In this document: piece after piece, positions 56,111-64,000 of the stretch
Position numbering within the stretch: the first letter of the stretch is position 1
How the letters are laid out: each line of letters starts with the position of its first letter
Origin: Anastrepha obliqua
Lineage: Eukaryota; Arthropoda; Insecta; Diptera; Tephritidae
Reading direction: 5' to 3'
NCBI RefSeq assembly: GCF_027943255.1
Contig: NC_072893.1
Span: 44,476,001-44,540,000 of the forward strand
DNA length: 64,000 nt
Made by a program: the position numbers and the translations under genes
Notes under the pieces: model-generated
Databases searched by the model: none
Told to the model about the DNA's origin: nothing
Seen by the model: only the letters and a program-made list of their open reading frames with translations

Positions 56111-56851
56111 CTATTATGAATAAATAAACTCGAAATTATCAGAGCAAAGCTCCTGGTGTTTCTATTTAAACTCTGTCTTGCTTGTTTTGGACTTCACCTT
56201 CTATATCTATATATGTGTTTTGTGCGATTAATACGAATTTACGCCTGTTAATGACTTGTGATAAACTGCCACATGTAATATGAATGAGCGCATACATATC
56301 CATTATTTTATATTTATGTGTAGATTTGACCCGTGTGATAATTTGAAGAAGCTTGTTTAGTGTTATTGTATTAACAAATTTATGGATTAAGCAATTAAGT
56401 CGGATTTAGATAATTAAATGACACTGAGGCAAATTAACAGACATGCCTACAACACCACAAACATTTGCAAATTCCACGAATACCTTGCCAAACATTTATG
56501 TTCACATGTATGTGTGTGTGTGTGTGTATAGAGCTTCGCTATAATCCTAAGATTCGTTGCGGTTGGTGAGGAAGTACAAGGTGGCGTAAAATTAATCACC
56601 CTATTGGTAAATTTATAATTTTTGCATGCAATGGCGTCGTACATCAATCATATTTGACACTTGTGACGTAGGCAGCTGCAAAATGCGAACAGACAAGCAC
56701 AGAAACGCGTAAAGATTAAAATAAAACATACTATAACTCAAAATCATTTTTTTGTGTGCTTTTATTAAGTGAAAAAAAGTTATGCAAAAACAAAATTTAT
56801 TATTTTTTATTATTATTTTATTTTTTTAGAATTTTTTTTTTTTTTTAGAAT
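56111..56851. other. AT-rich spacer with TG microsatellite
   Basis: Contains a TG run at 56509-56528 and T-rich runs near 56830-56848. No gene supported. Confidence 0.5.
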
Positions 56852-56855
56852 TTAA

Positions 56856-57581
56856 GGGGTTATATACCTTGTGTTTTTCAAAAAAATCAAAATAAATTTT
56901 ATTTCTTTATCGTAAAGTACAATCCCTTGAGAACATTTTGCAAAAATTTCATAGAGATCTGAGCAATAGATCGAAAGTTACAGCGTTTTAAATTGTGCGT
57001 CGTCACGTCCTGAGCGTACGGCCTCATGCGGCGCTTGAAACTTTAAACGCGATTATCTCAAAAACGTGTTTTTCCAATTGCAAAAAAGTATTCAACCGAT
57101 TTTTATAATTTTTTTTTTAAATTGTTCGTAATTGATGTTGCCTCTTAGTGAATGATCAACTTTTTATGTATAAATTTTTATTTTGCAGATATGAATTTTT
57201 TAATGCCGATTTTAGGACTGTAGAAGTGGAGTTTTTTAAAAACATGTTCCTATTTTCACAAAAATCAAAATATTTAATATATTGATCGTTCACTAAGAAG
57301 ATATAACCCTATACTAATGAAATCTTTTCGATTTTTTGATTTCAGTTGACTTGGTGGACTTGAATCGCGTCCACCGCAAGCCTCTTCCAAAAAAAGGGTC
57401 TTGGGGGAAAACGCCATAACTCCGCCATTTTTAAATATTTTTACACAAACAAAGCCTTTTTTTTCTTTAAACATTGTAATATCCAATAATAAAAACTTTT
57501 ATACAATAAAATTATTGCTACATATCTTTAAAAAAAACCCAACTTTCGCTAATTTCACCGGACCACAAGGTATATAACCCC
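56856..57581. mobile_element. TTAA-flanked inverted-repeat element, family 3
   Basis: 726 bp flanked by TTAA (56852-56855 and 57582-57585). Termini are GGGGTTATATACCTTGTG on both sides. Inside, gaaactttaaacgcgattat followed by ctcaaaaacgtg resembles the actttaaatgcgtttttctc core of family 2, suggesting common descent. It is non-coding: one open frame at 57274-57486 has no family features. Superfamily (piggyBac or Kolobok) undecided. Confidence 0.87.
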
Positions 57582-57585
57582 TTAA

Positions 57586-57883
57586 TTAAGCAAAAAATAA
57601 ATATTTAGATAATATTTGAATTAAGCATTCATGTTGCAACCCTGCGGATGGTCTTGTTCAACCCTATTCGTCACACGCGCTTTTATTAAGTCCCACTAAG
57701 GGTCTCAATGTGGGAAAAACTAAATTTTTTTTCTTTTTTTTTATTCCTTGATATCTCTTGTCAAATTAACAATAAATAGTTTGTACATGAGATTATTTAT
57801 ATAGTTATATGAAGAAATACCGCTCTTAATCAGAGCATAGGGCAAAAACAAACTCAGACCAATGTGAGCGATGTTCTGCAATT
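57586..57883. other. AT-rich spacer
   Basis: Short AT-rich stretch between the TTAA element and the RT at 57884. Nothing recognised. Confidence 0.45.
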
Positions 57884-59660
57884 TTTCGAATTTCATGCCA
57901 GGAACATCTTGATTGATATTCCGCGTGTGTTGATCGCATCCAAGTTGATCGTGGTCGTCTTCTTCTTCTGGAGCCTTTCTAGGGCCACCTTTGCGATGTC
58001 ATTGTCTTCTCTTCGTAAGGTGGGCCCAATCCAACGCCATTTCCTTTCTTTGATATCAGCTGCGATGGGCTTGCACATTGAAATATTTAAAAGATTTTCG
58101 TTGGTGATAACTGTTGGTCAAAATATGCGGTGAATAATGCGCAGACATCTGTTGATAAATGTTTGTAGGCTATTGCATATGGTATCTGTGACTTTCAATG
58201 TTTCGCACGCATAAAGTAACACTGGTTTGATGCTTGTATTGAAAATTCGCAATTTTGTGTTTGTGCTAATATGTGTTGATGACCAGATTCGCTTCATCCT
58301 GTGGAAAGCGTGGCGAGCTTTGTTTATGCGGGAGCTTACATCAGCTTCCGTTCCACCACTTTTTGACACTATGCTGCCAAGTTAGCAGAAGTTTTCGATG
58401 TCCTAAATTGTAACCAGCGTGCCACCCACTTTAAGCGTCAGTGCGTCCTGGTTTGAAGTTTCGATACGTATAAGTTTCGTTTTTTTGAAGTTGACTCGCA
58501 ATCCAACTTGGCTTGCATATCGTATTCAGGCAGTAGGTTTAGCGTGTGCTTCAGGCAATTTGTGTGTCAAAAAGCATATATCATCGGCATGATCCAGATC
58601 GCAGAGCTTCTAATATGGGCGCCAATGAATGCCCGATGGAATATCGATATTTGTTTTTCTTATAATGTCATCAAGTACAGTGATAAACAGCAGCGGCGAC
58701 AACACACAACCTTGACGCACACCATTGTGAATATTGAACAACTCGCTCTTTTTGCCTTTGAAGAGCACACTGCACAGAGCTCTCTCATAAAGTTCTTGAA
58801 TGATGGTGATGATTTTTTCCGGTACTCCATTAGTCCTCAAGGAAGACCAAATTGCGCGCCTGTTCAAGGTGTCAAAAGCACGCTCAAAATCCACAAAGAG
58901 TAGGTACAGTGGCGACCGCCATTCTGCTGACTGCTCTATAATTATACGCAACGTGTTAATATGATCTGCACACGATCTTTTGGGATGAAAACCATTCTGT
59001 TCGGTGCGCAATATGTTATTGAGAACTGGGGCGATTCTCTCAAGAATGGCAAATGCCAAGATCTTATTACGGCATTTAAAAGAGTTATGCCACGCCAATT
59101 TGCACAGCGACTTTAATCGCCCTTCTTCGGAATTGATATTATTATGCCCTCTTTCCAGTCGATCGGGATGGTGTTTTTTGACCAGATTTGAAGAGTCCCC
59201 TCTTACTAGTAGTAGGGTTATTTCATCAGCACGGAATTTTAATAACTCAGGTGGTATACCATCCGAGCCAGCAGCTTTGTTTTTTTTTAAGCTGGTGGAT
59301 TGCGGTTTTAATTTCCGTGCTAGATGGGGGCTCAGTCGAGATATCCCTGTTAGGATTCTGTCATCTATTGCTGGGGACGGCGTCTACTTCTTCAACGCTT
59401 TCGCGAGTTTTATAATATCTTCTCCACTCGGTAAGCTGTTCCTCCACGGTGGTTAGTGTGTTCCCATCTACATCTTTTAATGGTGGTATGTGAGGTTTCA
59501 CATTTGCTAGTTTATCGATGGCCACGTATACACCTTTTAAGTCATTTTTGTATGCAGCTTTTTTAGTGGCGCTGGCAATCTCGTTATACTACCTCTCTCT
59601 ATCTTTTGCAGCCTTGTCTTTTACCTCCGTATCTGCAATCTTGCAACGTGAAGATTTTTA
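57884..59660 (-). pseudogene. Non-LTR RT, long remnant of an RTE/L2-like element
   Basis: The minus strand reads IKTAIHQLKKNKAAGSDGIP then PELLKF, a frame change, ILERIAPVLNNILRTEQNGF, KRSCADHINTLRIIIEQS, LYLLFVDFERAFDTLNRRAI (first catalytic Asp), NGVRQGCVLSPLLFITVLDD and IDIPSGIHWRPY. The catalytic box region after 58610 is degraded (only the ADD-flanking LFDTQIA remains). The tail is FCYLGS-like, SKSGGTEADVSSRINKARHA, FHRMKRIWSSTHISTNTKLR, VLLYACETLKVT and RKWRWIGPTLRREDNDIAKV. The endonuclease is missing. About six breaks. RNase H is absent. Confidence 0.87.
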
Positions 59661-59689
59661 ATATCCCGTCTTTTTTGAACAATTTGCCA

Positions 59690-59905
59690 AGTGTTTTTAC
59701 GTAACCACGGCTTATTTTGTTGCTCTCTAATATATTGTTCGTCCATGATAATTTGCTATCCAAAATTACTTCGAGATACTTCGCGTTATCTTTAAAAGTC
59801 AGTTGTACGCCGATTAGCTTCGGGGGAAGCTAATTCGGGATCTTGTTCTGTTTAGTAAAAAGTATTACGTCCGTTTTCTCAGCATTTATCTACAGACCTA
59901 TTTGC
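59690..59905 (-). pseudogene. LOA/I-type RT thumb fragment
   Basis: The minus strand reads INAEKTDVILFTKQNKIPN, a stop, LPPKLIGVQLTFKDNAKYLE and VILDSKLSWTNNILE, the segment right behind the catalytic box (usual NPxKTxLxLFTRK...KYLGVILDxKLxW). About 70 residues, without ends. A separate small insertion next to the RTE/L2-like remnant. Confidence 0.75.
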
Positions 59906-59924
59906 GGTTTTTTTTTATTTCATT

Positions 59925-60216
59925 CAGTTATGGGTTTCAGGTTGTTCACAATGGAAGCCAGCAAAGAGAAAATTCGGTAAATTTTAAAGTTTTTCTTTAA
60001 TAAACGCGAAAATGCAAATCATGCCGATCATTTAACAGCTAATTACGTGCAATTTTGGATTCGCCAATTCCATTTTGATGTTAAAGAAAATGTCGAAAAT
60101 ATCCTTAAATCACAGAAATAATTGAAGTTGAGTAGCATCTTAGTAGGTACAGCATCGCCCAGGATCTAAAGACCGACCATAAATCAGTTTTAAGCCATTT
60201 TCGCAAAATGGAAATA
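59925..60216 (+). pseudogene. DD34D mariner N-terminal fragment (copy 3)
   Basis: The ATG at 59951 gives MEASKEKIR followed by a stop. Conserved helix-turn-helix pieces continue (NYVQFWIRQFHFDVK; IAQDLKTDHKSVLSHFRKME). The leader matches the copies at 30266 and 40021. The fragment ends at a TA where a small mariner derivative is inserted (60217). Confidence 0.78.
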
Positions 60217-60563
60217 AAGGGTGGTTAAATTTCAAGGGCCGATGTTGAATGTGAACCACACCTAAACGTCAACAACACCGTTGGGCTTCTTTCTTTGGGG
60301 TTATTTAAAAGAAAAGGTGTACGTCGATAAACCAGCAACAATTCAACAGCTAAAAGATGAGATAATTTGGCACATTAACGGCATAGAACCTCAATTATGG
60401 CTCAGCGTCATCGAAAATTTTGGCCATCGGTTAGCCAATATTTTGTTCCATACGTTTTTGAACCTTACCAGTATTATCATAATAAAGAGAAATGACAATA
60501 ATTTCCTAAAAAAATTGTATTTTATTCAAAATCAGCACCGGCCCTTGAAACTTAACCACACTT
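60217..60563 (+). mobile_element. Short mariner deletion derivative with both ends
   Basis: 347 bp flanked by TA (60215-60216 and 60564-60565). Termini are AAGGGTGGTTAAATTTCAAG (left) and AAGTGTGGTTAAGTTTCAAG (right, read inward), both followed by GGCC. It encodes only a transposase C-terminus on the plus strand: FFLWGYLKEKVYVDKPATIQ and QLKDEIIWHINGIEPQLW. This resembles the DD41D tail FFLWGFVKSKVYADKPATIE. It is non-autonomous and inserted in an older mariner fragment. Confidence 0.88.
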
Positions 60564-60565
60564 TA

Positions 60566-62018
60566 GAAATTTCTTTGGCCCCAAACTAGTATTTTTTTAT
60601 AAAGTAAATTTTGTTGCTTTTCTTACAAAAATAAAATTCAAGGCACTTAAAACTATTCATTCGTCTTTTATTTAAAACCAAATTAAATTCGAAATACTAG
60701 TTGGGCCCCTCCCCCCTGCGCAGCTCATTTCTGTCTTATGTCGGCTTAGGCGGCAGGCATACTTTAGGTCACAGATATATTTTCTGCAATCCAACTAATA
60801 AACAAAATCCCTTTTAATTGCACTGTTGAGAGCTCTAAAATAAAATCTACTAAAATGCTAAGCCTCGGTATGAGCCAAGCAATAATAAAATACCTCCTAA
60901 AACACCAGTGGGTAGTAAAAATTAATTTATCTACCAACGACAATAATTAGAAATACTGCTGAGTCCGCCGCAGTTTAGCTGCCAGTAACAATCAACTCTT
61001 ACGGTAACTCCCGATATCCCTCTACTGAAGCTGCCTCTGCCACTTTCAATGATGCCTGCCACTCCTGCGACTACAGTGGCGACTCCTGCTTTTGTTTACG
61101 ACAAAGTCACTATGCTATGCTATTTGTTGCAGACATTTCCAGCTATTACTTATTATTGTTTCCATTATTGTTTTTCGCTTTTTGCTCGCTTTTGTAACTA
61201 TGCTGCAACTATTCTGTGTACATACATATAAAGATAATATATATTTATATTTTTGATGAATATTGTCTGGTGTAGCGTTTAGAGTGAAATGAACTCCTGA
61301 GGGGTTCCCGAACATAAAACAGGAATAATAGAGACAGTTTAGTAGTAGTTTTGTGCATTCATTGCCTTAGTGGCTTTTCTCGACGACGCGATTATTTTAA
61401 GCAACGCAATTACACAAATGTATTCCATTTTATTGCACCGCAGCACACCGAGAACCACAGTTTGTGGTAACTCAAGGCAGCAAAGTGTGTTTAGACTACC
61501 AGAGGCGGGCATAGAAATACGACTAGTAATTGTTGTTGTTATGTGCTTATTTTGGTTTATTTCAGTGTTTATATATTTCTATACATTTAATTACCCTGCA
61601 TCGGTACATATTCAGAATTGACTACGGGCTTTGATGCTAAGCAATGATACTCATACGCCGTGTAGTACGCTTGCTGCAAGCTGATAGAGTTCATTGATGT
61701 TGGACGAGCTTATATGTATAGCGAAGTCCGTATATTAATAGTTTTCCGCATAAGTGTATTAAACTGTATATATGTATGTATGTGGATATTTCCTTGCTGG
61801 CGGTTGTTACATACAAATTGGAGTAAATATGAAGGCAGTCTCAAAGCTAACTAAATACTAACTAATTCCAGCACACAGGGTGGTCAAAATAAGAGTGTAT
61901 TTCTTTGAAATTATATAAAATTAACCAAAAATTTGTTGTAATTAATAAAATATCTCTTTACTGTAGGGAATAAATATTTCTATTACTTAAGGAACCCAAT
62001 TTCAGTAGCAAATCTTAT
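60566..62018. other. Spacer
   Basis: No supportable gene. Near 61870-61900, acagggtggtcaaaataaga looks like a lone mariner-type terminus. The rest is complex, perhaps host, sequence. Confidence 0.4.
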
Positions 62019-62019
62019 C

Positions 62020-62300
62020 AAACTATGTTAGGTTAGGTTAGGTTGGTCTGGCTGGCTGAAAGCAATCACATAGACCTATTGGCCCTTAGTCATACCAGAT
62101 GGAACTTGACCCTTACGTTTCCTTGCAGTTGGCTTCTTGTATTAAGCCTACGTCTTTTGCGAATCTAAGTAAGCTCTGAAGCTCTAACCCCGAGAGGCAT
62201 TTTAACCTCTCATATTGTAGAGTTCCTAAACATTTCATTCCGGTTCTAGCTAATGCAGGGCAAGAACATAGAAAGTGCTCTAGAGTTTACCTCTCTTCTA
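62020..62300 (-). pseudogene. LOA/I-type retrotransposon C-terminus and 3' end
   Basis: The minus strand reads TLEHFLCSCPALARTGMKCL and GLELQSLLRFAKDVGLIQEA, then a stop. The 3' UTR ends gctttcagccagccagacca followed by acctaacctaacctaac (62024-62042 as ttaggttaggttaggtt). It is the same family as the C-terminus at 29886-30215 and is cut to its last 280 bp, a typical 5'-truncated insertion. Confidence 0.82.
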
Positions 62301-62489
62301 GTTCATTATCTTATCAAACTAATTTTCCAAAAGTTTTTCCTGATTCGCACTCTACTATCATACCCTGTGGAGTCATTGACTTGCTTGTCCTCATGCTGCC
62401 AAATTTTCTACTTTTTTTTTGGTTTTTTTCTGCAGATGAGAAGGTTTAGAGTACCCAGTGGGTTTTTAAAGATGCCATCACATCAATAG

Positions 62490-63700
62490 TATGTCCAGAT
62501 ATTAAAAGTCTTCCCCTCGCTTGGAACCGTCGCCCAATCTGAGACCGCTTTCGCATTGCTTCAACTTCCCAACTTCCTCATTACAAAGTCGATGCTTAAG
62601 TGCCTGCATCCACGTCCCGCTTTTTCATTCTGAAAATTTTTTTTACGAAACCATTGATGATTTCTCACGTTTCCTCGCTACTTAGCATCTTGTCGATTAC
62701 ATTTTCAGTGGCTAAGTGACCTGCGGCCACGCTGCATTTTCCATCGTTCAACATTCTCGTTCGCATGCCTTGAAAAAAAGTGTGTTCAGCATCATCTTTG
62801 GCTACATTATCGTATAGGCATGTGAGATGTTCGCATTTCCACATTTTGATGAGTTATTTCTGGAAATACCCATGTCTCGACAGCATTTAGGTTGTATAAA
62901 AATTTACTTCATCGAAGCCTAGCCATCCATCTGCCTCGTGTTTCGTTTCTACAACTGCCTTATCGTTTCTTCCTTTATTTCGCGTGTTGCAGCTTTGCTA
63001 GCACCTTCTTCCATCCTCTCGTTATTTAATACTCATACGTTTTTCCTCTCAAAGACTAGGCAGTCTTACAGTATTAAGCCACTTATCATTTGAACAGCTG
63101 GCAGGCCCAATTCTTACAGCTGCCGTTCGTTGTATCGATGCTAGGAGCTTACATCGAGGACCTGACTTTTGCGCATTTGCACACAGCTCTGCCCATATAG
63201 GACAACGGAGAGCGTGGAAACCATCATTATTTCCCGTTTCCTTTAAGTTGGCCCTCTTGTGTTTGCCATCAGTCAGCAGCGACGTCGTCTTAGTGGCTTT
63301 CTCTGTTGCGTGTTTCATTTGGGCTCAGAAAGTGAGTCTTGAGTCCAGTCTGATGCCTAGATGCTTTAGAACCCTTTTTTTGTCCGTATTACCCACGTTT
63401 GTGTTCGTATTATGACTTAAGTTTTCTACGAGCTTCTTCTTTGCTGTCCTGACTATGCGATACAGTCTGCGTACGAGAACTCTTTGAGATTTGATAGATG
63501 AGTTTGCAATCATTGCAAGTAATTCCTCATTATTATTTGTAGGTATACCGGAATTTTGAACCTTAGCTCCTAGTCGGCTATATGTCTGTCCATTTTGCGC
63601 TGTTGAAAGCGTTCCTTACATCTAAAGTGGCAAGAAGGACTATACTTCTGCTTGCGGACACTACTACGTCTGCCAGGTTGACCGAGTCAATTAACCTAAA
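62490..63700 (-). pseudogene. R1-type retrotransposon RT, C-terminal half
   Basis: From 63690 on the minus strand: VVVSASRSIVLLATLDVRNA then FNSAKWTD (R1-style TLDVKNAFN, first catalytic region), a jump to LVRRLYRIVRTAKKKLVEN, VLKHLGIRLDSRLTF and HATEKATKTTSLL. Then come ALRCPIWAELCANAQKSGPR, EVNFYTT and MLSRHGYFQK, the DDAEHTFFQGMRTRM region of the CCHC finger (Cys residues partly lost), and LSSEETXEIINGFVKKI. R1 elements usually insert in 28S rRNA genes and lack RNase H. No rRNA sequence is seen here. Many stops. Confidence 0.8.
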
Positions 63701-63713
63701 ATTCAAAACCTAA

Positions 63714-63976
63714 GAGGGTATTCTCTTTTGGACGCCTTAATTTAAGGTATTTTTAAAACTAAGATAAAGAACATGAAAAATATTTTTACTATCCATTTTT
63801 TTAAGGTTTTTTTTAATACTAGAAAAGTATAAAAAATTAATAAAAAACAATCTCCGAAATATCTCCGAAAATAATTCGAATTTTGAAAAATCCGTTCAAG
63901 GACATATTTTTGAAGTCTAAACTTTGAAAATATGCAAAAAAACGATTTTTTCAAATTTCTAGACCAGAATACCCCC
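63714..63976. mobile_element. Small TTAA-type inverted-repeat element, family 4
   Basis: 263 bp with termini GAGGGTATTCTC (left) and GGGGGTATTCTGG (right, read inward). TTAA lies at 63977-63980 on the right and the diverged CTAA at 63710-63713 on the left. AT-rich and non-coding. The general build matches the three other TTAA elements in this window. Confidence 0.6.
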
Positions 63977-64000
63977 TTAATAGTCCGAGAAAATACAATA

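Noticed and set aside
1..64000. CRISPR arrays, operons, prophage or other prokaryotic systems
   Set aside because: No regularly spaced direct repeats with unique spacers, no dense unidirectional genes and no ribosome-binding pattern. The content is that of an insect nuclear genome.

Overview
This is eukaryotic, AT-rich, gene-poor DNA. Codon runs are repeatedly broken, microsatellites are frequent, and nearly every recognisable coding stretch belongs to a transposable element. I found no convincing host gene exon. The element set is non-LTR retrotransposons with reverse transcriptase (RT) plus RNase H, R1 and Jockey relatives, several Tc1/mariner lineages including a DD41D ('rosa'-type) mariner, a Helitron, TTAA-flanked miniature elements and a tRNA-headed SINE. 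That set suggests a higher dipteran, most likely a tephritid fruit fly; this assignment rests on remembered family distributions, not on a search.

Layout. 1-2.6 kb: the 5' half of a LOA-like retrotransposon on the minus strand, with ORF1 and the endonuclease part of ORF2. 2.9-6.7 kb: an internally deleted Helitron, split by a complete DD41D mariner (3650-4936) whose 356-residue transposase ORF is intact. This is the only apparently functional transposase gene in the window. 8.2-9.2 kb: a second, decayed DD41D mariner. 9.4-11.0 kb: a broken Jockey-type RT. 11.3-12.0 kb: a TTAA-flanked inverted-repeat element. 14-16 kb: a SINE head, half of a DD34D mariner, an RT scrap and part of a second TTAA-element family. 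17.7-21.3 kb: 3' pieces of non-LTR elements. 21.5-22.0 kb: a deleted mariner with both ends.

24.2-30.2 kb is a nest that can be read in order. One plus-strand retrotransposon is interrupted by a mariner (24748-26694), which itself carries a Transib-like miniature element (25097-25812). Further downstream the same retrotransposon is interrupted by a minus-strand retrotransposon (27475-29875) bounded by a 10-bp target duplication. 31.7-37.1 kb holds a minus-strand RT, an AT-rich degenerate repeat, and an irritans-like mariner split by a retrotransposon. 40.0-42.3 kb is a DD34D mariner split by a 5'-truncated retrotransposon with a 10-bp duplication. 44.4-47.2 kb is a TTAA element split by a further retrotransposon. 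47.7-50.0 kb is a long degenerate AT-rich repeat array.

50.8-64 kb holds more retrotransposon and mariner remains, two more TTAA-flanked elements and an R1-type RT. Stretches between elements are AT-rich with microsatellites and no supportable genes. The elements do not act together as a pathway. The window is a record of successive insertions, and insertion order can be inferred from who interrupts whom.
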